Source: Natronosporangium hydrolyticum
Lineage (GTDB): Bacteria; Actinomycetota; Actinomycetes; Mycobacteriales; Micromonosporaceae
DNA length: 64,000 nt
Direction: 5' to 3'
Assembly: GCF_016925615.1 (NCBI RefSeq)
Contig: NZ_CP070499.1
Coordinates: 868,001-932,000, forward strand
Both the position numbers and the translations under genes were made by a program. Shown here one piece after another: positions 10,144 through 20,084 of the stretch (positions are counted from its first letter, which is position 1; the number at the start of each line of letters is the position of its first letter). Under the pieces are notes generated by a model. That model made no database searches. It was not told where the DNA came from and worked only from the letters and a program-made list of their open reading frames with translations.

Positions 10144-10569
10144 ATGTTGATGCCACGCAAGCCCCCGAAGGGGTTCCGTAAGCCGCACCACCCGAAGCGT
10201 TCCGGCCGCAGCAAGGGCGGCAACCGGGTGACCTTCGGTGAGTTCGGGATCCAGGCGCTTGAGCCCGGTTACGTGACGAACCGACAGATCGAGTCCGCCC
10301 GTATCGCGATGACCCGGCACGTCAAGCGGGGCGGCAAGGTCTGGATCAACATCTTCCCGGACCAGGCGCTGACCAAGAAACCGGCCGAGACCCGAATGGG
10401 CTCCGGTAAGGGTTCGCCCGAGTGGTGGGTGGCGAACGTCAAGCCTGGAAGGGTCATGTTCGAGATGTCGTACCCGAACGAAGCGATTGCACGGGAGGCG
10501 ATGCGCCGTGCGATCCACAAGCTTCCGATGAAGTGCCGCATCGTGACCCGCGAATATGGTGAGGCGTGA
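10144..10569 (+). CDS. rplP: 50S ribosomal protein L16 (uL16)
   Basis: 141 residues, starting [21 protein letters not shown]. It has the conserved [19 protein letters not shown] segment and the end [12 protein letters not shown]16 organises the A-site region of the 50S subunit. The stop overlaps the rpmC ATG (TGATG). Confidence 0.97.
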   Translation: MLMPRKPPKGFRKPHHPKRSGRSKGGNRVTFGEFGIQALEPGYVTNRQIESARIAMTRHVKRGGKVWINIFPDQALTKKPAETRMGSGKGSPEWWVANVKPGRVMFEMSYPNEAIAREAMRRAIHKLPMKCRIVTREYGEA

Positions 10570-10874
10570 TGGCGACCGGTACTAAGCCGTCCGAGCTGCG
10601 CGAGCTCTCCGACGAGGAGCTCGTCGAGCGGCTGCGAGAGGCGAAGGCGGAGCTGTTCAACCTCCGGGTGCAGGCGGCGACCGGGCAGCTGGACAACAAC
10701 CGGCGGCTGCAGGTGGTCCGCCGAGAGATCGCCCGGATCTACACGATCGTCCGCGAGCGGGAACTGGGCCTGTCGGCAGCGCCGTCGGAGTTCACCGCCG
10801 CTCTGGAAGAGGCCGAGGCGAAGGCCGAGTCCGGCGAGTCGGCCGCCGCTGAGCCGGCCCGGAGCGCGTCATGA
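10569..10874 (+). CDS. rpmC: 50S ribosomal protein L29 (uL29) with acidic tail
   Basis: 101 residues from the ATG at 10569; a GTG 3 nt upstream is also possible. The L29 core (about 1-65) has [20 protein letters not shown] and [15 protein letters not shown]. About 35 Glu/Ala/Ser-rich residues follow, making it longer than the usual 60-75. L29 binds near the tunnel exit. Confidence 0.95.
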   Translation: MATGTKPSELRELSDEELVERLREAKAELFNLRVQAATGQLDNNRRLQVVRREIARIYTIVRERELGLSAAPSEFTAALEEAEAKAESGESAAAEPARSAS

Positions 10875-10885
10875 AGGAGAACACC

Positions 10886-11182
10886 GTGACCGACAGCACC
10901 GCGACTGACGGCACCGCGACCACCGAACCGGCGCGCGGCCGGCGGAAGGTGCGCGAGGGCCTGGTGGTCAGCGACAAGATGAACAAGACCGTAGTGGTCG
11001 AGATCGAGGACCGGGTCAAGCACCCGTTGTACGGCAAGGTCATGCGCCGTACCAGCAAATTGAAGGCGCACGACGAGCACAACGCGTGCGGGATCGGCGA
11101 CCGAGTCTCCCTGATGGAGACTCGTCCGCTCTCCGCCACCAAGCGCTGGCGGGTCGTGGAGATCCTGGAAAAGGCCAAGTAG
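10886..11182 (+). CDS. rpsQ: 30S ribosomal protein S17 (uS17)
   Basis: 98 residues from the GTG at 10886, chosen because GAAGGAGA (10873-10880) sits 5 nt before it. An in-frame ATG at 10871 overlaps the rpmC stop and would place that ribosome-binding site inside the gene, so the start is not certain. The core has [21 protein letters not shown] and [18 protein letters not shown]17 is a primary 16S rRNA-binding protein. Confidence 0.94.
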   Translation: MTDSTATDGTATTEPARGRRKVREGLVVSDKMNKTVVVEIEDRVKHPLYGKVMRRTSKLKAHDEHNACGIGDRVSLMETRPLSATKRWRVVEILEKAK

Positions 11183-11201
11183 GTTCAGGAGATAAGGCCC
11201 A

Positions 11202-11570
11202 ATGATTCAGCAAGAGTCACGGCTACGCGTCGCTGACAACACCGGGGCACGGGAGATCCTGTGCATCCGGGTGCTTGGCGGCTCCGGCCGGCGCTACGCG
11301 GGCATCGGCGACCAGATCGTGGCCACCGTGAAGGAAGCGATTCCTGGCGCGACCGTGAAGAAGGGCGACATCGTCAAGGCTGTTGTCGTGCGGACCGCTA
11401 AGGAGAAGCGGCGGCCGGACGGCTCTTACATCCGGTTCGACGAGAACGCCGCGGTGATCCTGCGCGACGGTGGCGACCCCCGGGGTACCCGGATCTTCGG
11501 TCCGGTGGGCCGCGAACTGCGCGACAAGCGGTTCATGAAGATCATCTCCCTGGCGCCGGAGGTGCTTTGA
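11202..11570 (+). CDS. rplN: 50S ribosomal protein L14 (uL14)
   Basis: 122 residues, full length, starting [19 protein letters not shown] and ending with the conserved [24 protein letters not shown] region. L14 bridges to the 30S subunit and is the docking site of RsfS. The stop overlaps the rplX ATG. Confidence 0.97.
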   Translation: MIQQESRLRVADNTGAREILCIRVLGGSGRRYAGIGDQIVATVKEAIPGATVKKGDIVKAVVVRTAKEKRRPDGSYIRFDENAAVILRDGGDPRGTRIFGPVGRELRDKRFMKIISLAPEVL

Positions 11571-11890
11571 TGAAGGTCAAGAAGAACGACACGGTCGAGG
11601 TCCTCGCCGGCAGGGACAAGGGTGCGCGTGGGAAGGTGATCGCTGCCTACCCACGGACGCAGCAGGTGCTGGTGGAGGGCGTGAACCGGGTCAAGAAGCA
11701 CACCAAGGTGCAGACCAGTCGACGGGGCTCCAAGACCGGCGGGATCGTCACCCAGGAGGCGCCGATCGACGTCTCCAAGGTGATCGTGCTCGACGAGGAC
11801 GGTAACCGGACCCGGGTCGGCTATCGCTTGGACCCGGAGACCGGGGCCAAGGTGCGCATCGCCCGCAAAACCGGGAAGGAGCTGCCATGA
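11570..11890 (+). CDS. rplX: 50S ribosomal protein L24 (uL24)
   Basis: 106 residues starting [18 protein letters not shown], the KOW-motif region. The ATG at 11570 overlaps the rplN stop; a TTG one codon upstream is a weaker alternative. L24 is an assembly initiator and lies near the tunnel exit. The stop overlaps rplE (ATGA). Confidence 0.96.
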   Translation: MKVKKNDTVEVLAGRDKGARGKVIAAYPRTQQVLVEGVNRVKKHTKVQTSRRGSKTGGIVTQEAPIDVSKVIVLDEDGNRTRVGYRLDPETGAKVRIARKTGKELP

Positions 11891-12456
11891 CCGCCGCGAC
11901 TCAGACGGCGCCGCCACCCCGGCTGCGCGAGCGTTACCGGAGTGAGCTCGTGTCGCAGCTGCAGGAGCAGTTCGGCTACGCCAACCCGATGCAGGTGCCG
12001 CGGCTGGTGAAGATCGTGGTGAACATGGGGGTCGGCGAGGCCGCCCGGGACGCCAAGGTCATCGACGGTGCGGTCCGGGACCTGGCGACTATCACCGGGC
12101 AGAAGCCGCAGCTGCGGCGGGCCCGTAAGTCCATCGCGCAGTTCAAGCTGCGGGAGGGCATGCCGATCGGCGCGAAGGTGACCCTACGTGGCGACCGGAT
12201 GTGGGAGTTCCTTGACCGGCTGCTCTCCATCGCGCTGCCCCGGATCCGCGACTTCCGCGGGCTGGACGGGCGGAAGCTGGACGGCAGCGGCAACTACACC
12301 TTCGGTCTGACCGAGCAGTCGGTGTTCCACGAGATCGATCAGGATAAGATCGATCAGGTGCGGGGGATGGACATCACCCTGGTCACCAGCGCCACCACCG
12401 ACGACGAGGGTCGGGCACTGCTCAAGCTGCTTGGCTTCCCGTTCAAGGAGAACTGA
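11887..12456 (+). CDS. rplE: 50S ribosomal protein L5 (uL5)
   Basis: 189 residues with [15 protein letters not shown] and the [17 protein letters not shown] segment. L5 binds 5S rRNA and contacts P-site tRNA. The first ~15 residues are an Ala/Pro-rich extension. It is coupled to rplX by a 4-nt overlap. Confidence 0.96.
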   Translation: MTAATQTAPPPRLRERYRSELVSQLQEQFGYANPMQVPRLVKIVVNMGVGEAARDAKVIDGAVRDLATITGQKPQLRRARKSIAQFKLREGMPIGAKVTLRGDRMWEFLDRLLSIALPRIRDFRGLDGRKLDGSGNYTFGLTEQSVFHEIDQDKIDQVRGMDITLVTSATTDDEGRALLKLLGFPFKEN

Positions 12457-12461
12457 CAGAG

Positions 12462-12647
12462 ATGGCGAAGAAAGCACTGGTCAACAAGGCCAACGCGAAG
12501 CCGAAGTTCGCGGTCCGGGCCTACACGCGCTGCCAGAGGTGCGGTCGCCCCAAGGCGGTCTACCGCAAGTTCGGCCTGTGCCGGATCTGTATCCGGAGCA
12601 TGGCCCACCGCGGTGAGCTGCCCGGGGTGTCCAAGGCTTCCTGGTAA
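12462..12647 (+). CDS. rpsN: 30S ribosomal protein S14, zinc-binding type Z
   Basis: 61 residues. Cys24, Cys27, Cys40 and Cys43 form the zinc ribbon of the short C+ S14 form (rpsZ type), ending [15 protein letters not shown]. Actinomycetes usually encode a second zinc-free S14 elsewhere under zinc control; it is not in this window. Confidence 0.96.
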   Translation: MAKKALVNKANAKPKFAVRAYTRCQRCGRPKAVYRKFGLCRICIRSMAHRGELPGVSKASW

Positions 12648-12719
12648 CCATCGATCTTCGCTGCAGGCCCCACCGGTGGCACCGGCGGGGAACCGGAGCG
12701 AGAAAGGCAGAATCCACTC

Positions 12720-13127
12720 ATGACCATGACCGACCCGATCGCAGACATGCTGACGCGTCTGCGTAACGGCAACCAGGCGTACCACGATCAGGTGATCATG
12801 CCCTACTCGAAGCTCAAGGCGAACATCGCCGAGGTGCTGAAGTCAGAGGGCTATGTCGCCTCGTGGCAGGTCCAGGAGCCGCAAGATGGCCAGGTCAGCC
12901 GGCAGCTGGTGCTAGAGCTGAAGTATGGCCAGCACCGCGAGCGCAGCCTGGCGGGCCTGCGTCGGGTCTCCAAGCCGGGCCTTCGGGTGTACGCCAAGTC
13001 GGGGGAGCTGCCCCGGGTGCTCGGGGGCCTCGGGGTCGCCATCATCTCGACATCCCAGGGGCTGCTGACCGACCGGCAGGCCCGTAAGCGCGGGGTGGGC
13101 GGGGAAGTCCTCGCCTACGTCTGGTGA
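12720..13127 (+). CDS. rpsH: 30S ribosomal protein S8 (uS8)
   Basis: 135 residues, starting [18 protein letters not shown] and ending [12 protein letters not shown]8 is a central-domain 16S rRNA binder and, in E. coli, the repressor of the spc operon. A second in-frame ATG two codons in is possible. The 72-nt gap before it contains a GC-rich stem (CCACCGGTGGCACCGGCGGG). Confidence 0.96.
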   Translation: MTMTDPIADMLTRLRNGNQAYHDQVIMPYSKLKANIAEVLKSEGYVASWQVQEPQDGQVSRQLVLELKYGQHRERSLAGLRRVSKPGLRVYAKSGELPRVLGGLGVAIISTSQGLLTDRQARKRGVGGEVLAYVW

Positions 13128-13139
13128 GGAGGAGCCGCT

Positions 13140-13682
13140 GTGTCGCGTATCGGACGTAGGTCGATCCCGGTGCCCGCCGGGGTCGAGGTCACCATTGATG
13201 ACCGGACCGTGCAAGTGAAGGGCCCGAAGGGCGAGCTGTCCCACACCGTCGCCGAGAGCATCTCGGTCGACCGGGCGGAGGACGGCACGCTGGCGGTGAC
13301 CCGCGCCACCGACGAGCGTAAGGCCAGGGAACTCCATGGCCTGTCGCGGACGTTGGTAGCTAACATGATCGTGGGCGTCACCGACGGTTACCGGAAGACG
13401 TTGGAGATCAACGGCACCGGTTACCGGGTGACCGCCAAAGGCAAAGACCTCGAGTTCGCCCTTGGCTTCTCGCACCCAGTGGTGGTCACACCGCCGGAGG
13501 GGATCGAGTTCACCGTGGAGCGGCCGACCCTGTTCCACGTCGCCGGCATCGACAAGCAGCTGGTGGGTGAGGTCGCAGCCAACATCCGCAAGCTCCGGCC
13601 GCCGGAGCCGTACAAGGGCAAGGGCGTGAAGTACGCCGACGAGGTGATTCGGCGCAAGGCCGGGAAGGCAGGTAAGAAGTGA
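13140..13682 (+). CDS. rplF: 50S ribosomal protein L6 (uL6)
   Basis: 180 residues, GTG start after GAGGAGGAG. Both L6 repeats are present, with [20 protein letters not shown] and the C-terminal motif [22 protein letters not shown]6 lies next to the GTPase-associated centre. The stop overlaps the rplR GTG. Confidence 0.97.
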   Translation: MSRIGRRSIPVPAGVEVTIDDRTVQVKGPKGELSHTVAESISVDRAEDGTLAVTRATDERKARELHGLSRTLVANMIVGVTDGYRKTLEINGTGYRVTAKGKDLEFALGFSHPVVVTPPEGIEFTVERPTLFHVAGIDKQLVGEVAANIRKLRPPEPYKGKGVKYADEVIRRKAGKAGKK

Positions 13683-14074
13683 GCGCCACGCTGTTGAAGC
13701 GGCGCGGCAGCGCCGGGGTCGCCGGGCAGCGTTCGGTGGCTCGCGCTCGGCGGCACTTCCGGGGCCGCAAGCAGATCACCGGGACCCCAAGCCGCCCGCG
13801 GCTGGTGGTCACCCGCTCGCTGCGGCACATCGTCGCGCAGGTCGTCGACGACACCAAGGGCCACACGATCGCCTCCGCCTCGACCATGGATCCGTCGCTG
13901 CGGGGGACCTCCGGGTCCAAGAGCGAGCTGGCCACCAAGGTGGGCACGTTGCTTGCGGAGCGGGCGACCGAGGCCGGAATCACCGAGGTGATCTTCGACC
14001 GCGGCGGCAACACCTACGCCGGCCGCATCGCCGCACTCGCCGATGCCGCCCGCGCTGGCGGGCTGAGGTTCTAG
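13679..14074 (+). CDS. rplR: 50S ribosomal protein L18 (uL18)
   Basis: 131 residues, GTG start overlapping the rplF TGA. It has [19 protein letters not shown] and ends [26 protein letters not shown], the standard L18 C-terminus. L18 binds 5S rRNA together with L5 and L25. Confidence 0.96.
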   Translation: MSATLLKRRGSAGVAGQRSVARARRHFRGRKQITGTPSRPRLVVTRSLRHIVAQVVDDTKGHTIASASTMDPSLRGTSGSKSELATKVGTLLAERATEAGITEVIFDRGGNTYAGRIAALADAARAGGLRF

Positions 14075-14129
14075 GCGTGGGCACCGGGTTCCAGACGTTC
14101 GAGACACGGGTTTGAGGAAGGTACGACTA

Positions 14130-14831
14130 ATGGCAGGTCCGCAGCGCGGCACGGGCGGCTCGGCGACCAGCGAGGGTGGCCGGGACGGTCGCCGGGAGGG
14201 CCGCCGCGATCGCCGGGACGGCGGCCGGGGCGCCCCCGCCGAGAAGAGCACTCACCTGGAGCGGGTGGTCACCATCAACCGGGTGGCCAAGGTCCACCAG
14301 GGTGGTCGCCGGTTCAGCTTCACCGCCCTGGTGGTGGTAGGCGACGGCGACGGGACGGTCGGCGTCGGCTACGGCAAGGCCAAGGAGGTCCCGGCGGCGA
14401 TCGCCAAGGGGGTCGAGGAGGCGAAGAAGCACTTCTTCAAGGTCCCCCGGATCGCCGGTACCATCCCGCACCCGGTGCAGGGTGAGGAGGCGGCCGGGGT
14501 GGTTCTGCTGAAGCCCGCCAGCGGTGGTACCGGTGTGATCGCCGGTGGCCCGGTCCGCGCGGTGCTGGAGTGTGCCGGCATCCACGACGTGCTCTCGAAG
14601 AGCCTCGGCTCCTCGAACCCGATCAACATTGTGCACGCCACGGTCGCGGCGCTGCGGCAGCTGGAGCCGCCGGAGGCGGTTGCGGCGCGGCGGGGCCTGC
14701 CGGTCGAGGAGGTGGCGCCGGCGGCGATGCTGGCTGCGCAGGCTGCGGCCCAGCCACAGACCGGCGGCCAGTCAGACGCGTCCGGCGGCGGCCGTCAGGG
14801 CAACAACTCGTCCGTGAACACAGCGGTCTGA
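14130..14831 (+). CDS. rpsE: 30S ribosomal protein S5 (uS5) with long tails
   Basis: 233 residues. The ATG at 14130 is chosen because GAGGAAGG (14114-14121) precedes it. About 40 N-terminal residues are Arg/Gly/Asp-rich, then comes the S5 core [19 protein letters not shown]. About 45 C-terminal residues are Ala/Gln/Ser-rich. Both tails exceed the usual ~165-residue length. S5 helps decoding fidelity. Confidence 0.96.
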   Translation: MAGPQRGTGGSATSEGGRDGRREGRRDRRDGGRGAPAEKSTHLERVVTINRVAKVHQGGRRFSFTALVVVGDGDGTVGVGYGKAKEVPAAIAKGVEEAKKHFFKVPRIAGTIPHPVQGEEAAGVVLLKPASGGTGVIAGGPVRAVLECAGIHDVLSKSLGSSNPINIVHATVAALRQLEPPEAVAARRGLPVEEVAPAAMLAAQAAAQPQTGGQSDASGGGRQGNNSSVNTAV

Positions 14832-14850
14832 GCGCAGGGAGAGACTGACG

Positions 14851-15033
14851 ATGGCGCGGCTGAAGGTGACCCAGGTGCGGTCCGCGATCGGGCGTAAGCC
14901 CAACCAGCGGGAGACGTTGCGCAGCCTGGGGCTGAAGCACATCAACCATGAGGTGGTTAAGGAAGACCGCCCGGAGATCCGAGGGATGATCTTCACGGTC
15001 AGTCACCTCGTGCAGGTCGAGGAGGTGGAGTAG
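14851..15033 (+). CDS. rpmD: 50S ribosomal protein L30 (uL30)
   Basis: 60 residues, full length: [20 protein letters not shown] with the conserved [13 protein letters not shown] segment. It sits between rpsE and rplO as in most spc operons. Confidence 0.96.
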   Translation: MARLKVTQVRSAIGRKPNQRETLRSLGLKHINHEVVKEDRPEIRGMIFTVSHLVQVEEVE

Positions 15034-15035
15034 GG

Positions 15036-15500
15036 ATGACGATCAAGGTGCATCACCTACGGCCGGCGCCCGGTGCCAAGACCGACAAGATCCGGGTCGG
15101 TCGGGGCGAGGGCTCGAAGGGTAAGACCGCCGGTCGGGGCACCAAGGGCTCGAAGGCCCGGAAGCAGGTGCCGGCCAGCTTCGAGGGCGGCCAGACCCCG
15201 ATTCACATGCGGCTACCCAAGATGAAGGGGTTCCGCAACCGGTTCAAAATCAGCTATCAGGTGGTAAACCTGGACAAGCTGGCGGAGCTGTTCCCGTCCG
15301 GCGGCACGGTGGGGCCGGACGAGTTGGTACAGGCCGGGGCGGTTCGGAAGAACCAGCCGGTCAAGGTACTTGGGGACGGGGACCTCAACGGGGTGAAGAT
15401 CGAGGTCACGGCGCACGCGTTCAGCGGCGCCGCCCGCGAGAAGATCACCGCTGCGGGGGGGAGCACGACACTGGTCGGCCGTGGGGGCGGCTCGGACTAA
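15036..15500 (+). CDS. rplO: 50S ribosomal protein L15 (uL15)
   Basis: 154 residues. Glycine/lysine-rich N-terminus ([22 protein letters not shown]), [18 protein letters not shown], and a C-terminal domain ending [17 protein letters not shown]15 is a late-assembly 50S protein. It starts 2 nt after rpmD. The 95-nt gap to secY contains an 11-bp palindrome CTAACTGTTAG (15526-15536). Confidence 0.96.
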   Translation: MTIKVHHLRPAPGAKTDKIRVGRGEGSKGKTAGRGTKGSKARKQVPASFEGGQTPIHMRLPKMKGFRNRFKISYQVVNLDKLAELFPSGGTVGPDELVQAGAVRKNQPVKVLGDGDLNGVKIEVTAHAFSGAAREKITAAGGSTTLVGRGGGSD

Positions 15501-15595
15501 GTGGGTGAGGGTGTACTCATCCGAACTAACTGTTAGCATCCGTCCAGACGCCCCCTCGCCCTAGCCTGGGCGGGCCTCGCGCAGGAGGAAGAAGC

Positions 15596-16936
15596 TTGCT
15601 CTCGGCCTTTATCAACGCGTTCCGTACGCCCGACCTGCGCAAGAAGATCCTGTTCACGATCTTCATCGTGGGTATCTACCGACTGGGTGCCAACGTGCCC
15701 AGTCCGGGCGTCTCGTATGACCGGGTGCAATCCTGCGTGGAGGCTGCGGAGGCGCAGGAAGAGGGGGGGATGGGTGTCTTCACCCTCCTCAATCTCTTCT
15801 CAGGTGGTGCGCTGCTCCAGCTGTCGGTCTTTGCGCTGGGCATCATGCCCTACATCACGGCATCGATCATCATGCAGCTGTTGCGGGTGGTCATCCCGAG
15901 GTTGGAGATGCTCCAGAAAGAGGGGCAGTCCGGCCAGGCCAAGATCACACAGTACACGCGCTATCTGACCCTCGGGCTGGCGGTGCTGCAGTCCTCGGCG
16001 TTCGTCGCATTGGCGCAGTCGGGACAGTTGTTCGGTAACGTCACCTGTCCCGACGTCATCCCCGGCCAGATCGACACCGGCATCTCCGACTGGATCGTGG
16101 TGAGCACCCTGGTGATCACCATGACCGCCGGCACCGGTGTGATCATGTGGCTGGGTGAGCTGATCACCGACCGGGGGATCGGCAACGGGATGTCGACGCT
16201 GATCTTCGTCTCGATCGCCGCTCAGCTCCCCACCGAGGGTTGGCGGATCCAGCAGACCCAGGGCCCGGGGCCGTTCATCGCGTTGCTCGGGGTCGCGGTC
16301 CTGATCATCACCGCGGTCGTCTTCATGGAGCTCGGCCAGCGCCGGATTCCGGTGCAGTACGCCAAGCGCATGATCGGTCGCCGGATGTATGGCAACACCT
16401 CGACGTACATCCCGCTGAAGATCAACCAGGCGGGTGTCATCCCGGTCATCTTCGCGTCGTCGATCCTCTACCTGCCGCAGCTCGGCCTGCAGTTCGCGGA
16501 GTCGGAAGACCCGGGCCCGGTGTACCGCTGGGTGGAGCAGAACATCGCGCTGCCGACCAGCCCGATCTACATCGTCACGTACGTCTTGATGATCATCTTC
16601 TTCACCTACTTCTACGTCTCGATCACGTTCAACCCGAACGACGTGGCAGACAACATGAAGAAGTACGGCGGGTTCGTGCCGGGCATCCGACCCGGGAAAC
16701 CGACCGCAGAGTACCTGGACTTCGTGCTCTCCCGGATCACCCTCGCCGGCTCGCTGTACCTAGCGGCGGTGGCGGTGCTACCAAACTTCTTCTTCATCTA
16801 CCTGGACAGCGATCAGTTCATCAACTTCCCGTTCGGTGGGACAGCAGTGCTGATCATGGTCGGCGTGGGTCTGGAGTCGGTGAAGCAGATCGAGAGCCAG
16901 CTCATGCAGCGGAACTACGAAGGGTTCTTGCGCTAA
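15596..16936 (+). CDS. secY: Preprotein translocase subunit SecY
   Basis: 446 residues, TTG start preceded by a strong AGGAGGAAG site. About ten hydrophobic segments are present, with conserved motifs: the plug region GGALLQLSVFALGIMPYI, the cytoplasmic loop GQRRIPVQYAKRMIGRRMYG, and PGKPTAEYLD. SecY is the protein-conducting channel of SecYEG. It stands at the end of the spc operon, upstream of adk and map, the usual actinobacterial order. Confidence 0.97.
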   Translation: MLSAFINAFRTPDLRKKILFTIFIVGIYRLGANVPSPGVSYDRVQSCVEAAEAQEEGGMGVFTLLNLFSGGALLQLSVFALGIMPYITASIIMQLLRVVIPRLEMLQKEGQSGQAKITQYTRYLTLGLAVLQSSAFVALAQSGQLFGNVTCPDVIPGQIDTGISDWIVVSTLVITMTAGTGVIMWLGELITDRGIGNGMSTLIFVSIAAQLPTEGWRIQQTQGPGPFIALLGVAVLIITAVVFMELGQRRIPVQYAKRMIGRRMYGNTSTYIPLKINQAGVIPVIFASSILYLPQLGLQFAESEDPGPVYRWVEQNIALPTSPIYIVTYVLMIIFFTYFYVSITFNPNDVADNMKKYGGFVPGIRPGKPTAEYLDFVLSRITLAGSLYLAAVAVLPNFFFIYLDSDQFINFPFGGTAVLIMVGVGLESVKQIESQLMQRNYEGFLR

Positions 16937-16993
16937 CGATGGTGGGGCAACGGGCGTACCGTTGTTTGATCATCCGAGCAGCTGGGAGGGCGC

Positions 16994-17647
16994 GTGAGAC
17001 TCGTACTGGTCGGGCCTCCTGGGGCGGGTAAAGGGACGCAGGCGGAGTTCATCGCCGCGCACTTGGCCGTCCCGAAGATCTCGACCGGCGACATCTTCCG
17101 CGACAACGTGGCACGCGGTACTGAACTCGGAGTTCAGGCTCGCAGCTACATGGACGCCGGGCAGCTGGTGCCGGACGAGGTAACCATCAATATGGTCCGA
17201 GACCGGCTAGCCGAGCCCGACGCTGGTGACGGGTTTCTGCTCGACGGGTTTCCCCGCACCGTGCCGCAGGCCTCAGCCCTCGACAAGCTGGTGGCCGATC
17301 TGGGCGCCGGGCTGGAAGTGGTACTGGAGCTCGTCGTGGACGACGACGAGGTGATCCGGCGCCTCTCCGGCCGGCGTACCTGCCGCGGCTGCGGCAAGAT
17401 CTGGCATGTCGAGTTCGACCCACCGGTTCGGGAGGGTAGCTGCGACCGCTGCGGTGGCCAGCTCTTCCAACGAGACGACGACAAGGCGGAGACGGTCGCG
17501 GAGCGGCTGCGGGTCTACGCTCGCGACACGGCGCCGCTGGTCGACTACTACGGTGCGCAGGGCAGGCTGGTCGGGATCGACGCCACCGGGCCGGTTGAGG
17601 ATGTGACCTTGCGAGCGATCGACGCGCTGCGGTCGTACGGCGGCTAG
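16994..17647 (+). CDS. adk: Adenylate kinase, zinc-LID type
   Basis: 217 residues, GTG start. P-loop [10 protein letters not shown] (residues 8-17), DGFPRT (84-89) and a LID domain with Cys130, Cys133, Cys150 and Cys153, the zinc-binding long form. It interconverts ATP + AMP with 2 ADP. It follows secY and is 11 nt upstream of map. Confidence 0.96.
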   Translation: MRLVLVGPPGAGKGTQAEFIAAHLAVPKISTGDIFRDNVARGTELGVQARSYMDAGQLVPDEVTINMVRDRLAEPDAGDGFLLDGFPRTVPQASALDKLVADLGAGLEVVLELVVDDDEVIRRLSGRRTCRGCGKIWHVEFDPPVREGSCDRCGGQLFQRDDDKAETVAERLRVYARDTAPLVDYYGAQGRLVGIDATGPVEDVTLRAIDALRSYGG

Positions 17648-17658
17648 TCGGGGTCCTG

Positions 17659-18522
17659 GTGTTCAGACTTCGTGAGCGTCCGCTCGACATCGAGTACAAG
17701 ACGCCTGAACAGATCGCCTCGATGCGGGCCGCCGGCCTGGTCGTCGCGGACGCGTTGGCGGCCACCCGGGCGGCGGTGGCGCCCGGGGTGTCTACCGCCG
17801 AGTTGGACGCGGTCGCCGAGCAGACAATCCGGGATGCCGGCGCGGTGCCCTCTTTTCAGGGTTACTACGGGTTCCCGGCGTCGATCTGCGCGTCGGTCAA
17901 CGCCGAGGTGGTGCATGGGATCCCCAGCCCGGACACGGTGCTCCGGGAGGGCGACGTCATCTCGATCGACTGCGGGGCGATCGTGTCGGGCTGGCACGGC
18001 GACGCCGCGATCACCGTCCCGGTGGGCGAGGTGGACCCGGCGCTGCTGCGGCTGGCGGAGGTGGCCGAGGAGGCGATGTGGGCGGGCATAGCCGCGGCCG
18101 CACGCGCGGTCCGCGCCGGCTCGGGCCGGCTCACCGACATCTCCCACACCGTCGAACGGGAGGTCCGTCGGCGACGCCCGAGCCGATGGCGCCGGTACGG
18201 CATCGTCACCGGCTACGGCGGCCATGGGATCGGTACCGAGATGCATCAGGATCCGCACCTGCTCAATTACGGCCGGCCCGGCCGTGGGCCCGGCCTGGTG
18301 CCGGGCCTGGTGTTGGCGATCGAGCCGATGCTGACGATGGGCCGCCCGCGTACCGCCGAACTCGACGACGGTTGGACGGTAGTGACCGTGGACGGCTCCT
18401 CGGCTGTGCACGTGGAGCACACGTTCGCGCTGCTCGAGGACGGGGCATGGGTGCTCACGGCAGCCGACGGTGGTGCCGCGAGACTGGGTTCGCTGCTGGC
18501 GACGCTGCCCACGGAGCGTTGA
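17659..18522 (+). CDS. map: Methionine aminopeptidase, type I
   Basis: 287 residues, GTG start. The two-metal site is intact: the Asp in SIDCG, the Asp in GWHGDAAIT, the His in GYGGHGIGTEMH, the Glu in LAIEPMLT and the Glu in HVEHTF. It removes the initiator methionine from nascent proteins. The first ~15 residues are a short extension. The gene closes the secY-adk-map group and is followed by a large inverted repeat. Confidence 0.95.
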   Translation: MFRLRERPLDIEYKTPEQIASMRAAGLVVADALAATRAAVAPGVSTAELDAVAEQTIRDAGAVPSFQGYYGFPASICASVNAEVVHGIPSPDTVLREGDVISIDCGAIVSGWHGDAAITVPVGEVDPALLRLAEVAEEAMWAGIAAAARAVRAGSGRLTDISHTVEREVRRRRPSRWRRYGIVTGYGGHGIGTEMHQDPHLLNYGRPGRGPGLVPGLVLAIEPMLTMGRPRTAELDDGWTVVTVDGSSAVHVEHTFALLEDGAWVLTAADGGAARLGSLLATLPTER

Positions 18523-18548
18523 CCCGCAGCTGTCCACCTAGATCGGGT

Positions 18549-18648
18549 CTCATTCGGCTTGGTGGGGTGAGTGGTGCCTGATTTGCCGTAGACAACCTGA
18601 TTGTCGTCCCAGTTGATCACCACTCGCCCCACCAAGCGGGCCGATGAG
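18549..18648. repeat. About 100-nt imperfect inverted repeat downstream of map
   Basis: Arms 18557-18576 and 18618-18637 are complementary over 20 bp with one mismatch. They are extended outward by CTCAT (18549-18553) with ATGAG (18644-18648), and a small inner hairpin GACAA/TTGTC lies in the loop. Immediately after it the unit GAGGGCACCCGAG is directly repeated (18651-18681). The region 18523-18816 holds no convincing gene. It may be a terminator, a MITE-like relic or a structured RNA. Confidence 0.6.
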
Positions 18649-18816
18649 CTGAGGGCACCCGAGCGTTGAGGGCACCCGAGTGCAAGGTCCAGCTCGGTCT
18701 CGCCGCGGCGGCAGCGATGGCGTAGAGGTGCGCAGAGCAAAGGCTCAAGCAGCGGGGCTGGTCAGCGGGTGCCGGGTGGCGGGCGAGATCTCCGGACACG
18801 TGGCATGCTTACTAGC

Positions 18817-19272
18817 GTGAATGGTGGCACGGGCCGGGAGCAGATGCGGGCCGCCGACGTCGACCGGGAGCGGTTCGCCGCCCGGGTGCGGCAGGCGTTG
18901 GACGAGGGCCGGTTGACCCTCGACGAACTCGACGAGCGGCTCCGGCATATCTACGCGGCGAAGACCTTCGGCGACCTGCATCAGGTGGTGGCGGATCTCC
19001 CCGCGGTGGCGCCGACCGAGCGTTCAGAGGTGGCCCCGTCGCCGTCACAGGTGCCCCCCTCGCGGATCGAGGAGAACCCAAAACTCCCGGGCTGGCTGTC
19101 GCTGTCGTGGCGGCTGTGGCTGGTCGCGGTCGCGGTCAACCTGGTGATCTGGTTCCTGGTCAGCCTCGGCTCCGGCAACCTGGTCTACTTCTGGCCGATG
19201 TGGGTCGCAGGGCCGTGGGCAGCGGCCAATATCGGGTTGACCGTCATCTTTCCCCCGCGCCGGCGGCAGTAG
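18817..19272 (+). CDS. DUF1707 / 2TM membrane protein
   Basis: 151 residues from the GTG at 18817. N-terminal DUF1707 motif MRAADVDRERFAARVRQALDEGRL (residues 9-32) and LDELDERLRHIYAAKTFGDL, then a linker of ~35 residues and a C-terminal two-helix hairpin (about 100-145). A -10-like CATGCT (18804-18809) lies 7 nt before the GTG with no Shine-Dalgarno, so the mRNA is probably leaderless. Alternative in-frame starts lie upstream (ATG 18805). Function unknown; it interrupts the usual map-infA adjacency. Confidence 0.75.
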   Translation: MNGGTGREQMRAADVDRERFAARVRQALDEGRLTLDELDERLRHIYAAKTFGDLHQVVADLPAVAPTERSEVAPSPSQVPPSRIEENPKLPGWLSLSWRLWLVAVAVNLVIWFLVSLGSGNLVYFWPMWVAGPWAAANIGLTVIFPPRRRQ

Positions 19273-19504
19273 CCGGCCCCGGCCGGCGGAGTGGGATGGG
19301 GGCGGCTCGCGCACGGGCCATCGCCGCCGACCGGCTCGCGCCGGGCACGGAAGGCGTGTGCAGCCGGGTCGGTCGCAGGGGGCTTGGCGAGTGTGATCGA
19401 CGTCAACCGCGGCGAGAAGTGACGAAATGCCCGGTTCATTCCGGCTGGTCGGAGCCGTTCGTGGATATAGTTGGCCCCGGGTTGGCCTCTGCCATGCCCT
19501 GATG

Positions 19505-19533
19505 TTGAGATATCCCGGGCGGGAGCGTAAACT
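19505..19533 (+). promoter_or_regulatory. Promoter of the infA-rpoA operon
   Basis: TTGAGA (19505-19510) and TAAACT (19528-19533) are spaced 17 bp, about 130 nt before infA. The 395-base stretch 19273-19667 otherwise holds no supported gene. Confidence 0.7.
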
Positions 19534-19667
19534 AGCCGATTGGCGCACAGCGTCCGCGCCGCCCTGCGCTCGGCGGCGCGGGGCTTTGATGCTGAGTGCT
19601 AAGGGTTGGCTTTCCCGGAGACGGGTTGCTGCCCAATGCTGGTTACTGACGTCAGGTAGTGGAGGAC

Positions 19668-19889
19668 ATGCCGAAGAAAGACGGAGCCATCGAGATCGAG
19701 GGCCGGGTCATTGAGCCGCTCCCGAACGCCATGTTCCGGGTGGAGCTCGCGAACGGCCACCGGGTCTTGGCCCACATCAGCGGCAAGATGCGGCAGAACT
19801 ACATCCGCATCCTGCCCGAGGACCGGGTCGTCGTGGAACTCTCCCCGTACGACCTGACCCGCGGGCGGATCGTCTACCGGTACAAGTAG
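19668..19889 (+). CDS. infA: Translation initiation factor IF-1
   Basis: 73 residues starting [20 protein letters not shown] and ending [16 protein letters not shown], the conserved OB-fold protein. The ATG at 19668 is preceded by GTGGAGGAC; a GTG three codons upstream would consume the ribosome-binding site. IF-1 occupies the 30S A site during initiation. It is the first gene of this ribosomal operon. Confidence 0.96.
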   Translation: MPKKDGAIEIEGRVIEPLPNAMFRVELANGHRVLAHISGKMRQNYIRILPEDRVVVELSPYDLTRGRIVYRYK

Positions 19890-19929
19890 CACAGCGTTCA
19901 CCGACCACTGCGTAGAGATAGGCACCACT

Positions 19930-20043
19930 GTGAAGGTCAAGCCGAGCGTCAAGAAGATCTGCAGCAAATGCCGGGTGATCCGCCGGCACGGTCGGGTCAT
20001 GGTCATCTGCAGCGACCCTCGCCACAAGCAACGGCAAGGCTAG
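19930..20043 (+). CDS. rpmJ: 50S ribosomal protein L36 (bL36), zinc form
   Basis: 37 residues, GTG start: [20 protein letters not shown] and ending [10 protein letters not shown]. Cys11, Cys14, Cys27 and His32 are the zinc ligands of the C+ paralogue. Position between infA and rpsM is canonical. Confidence 0.94.
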   Translation: MKVKPSVKKICSKCRVIRRHGRVMVICSDPRHKQRQG

Positions 20044-20084
20044 TTAGCGGCAACACAGCGGTCTAGATAGGAGTCCGGACGACA

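Noticed and set aside
19427..19714. 95-codon frame upstream of infA
   Set aside because: It runs through the infA promoter and start region, has no family features and no convincing ribosome-binding site.
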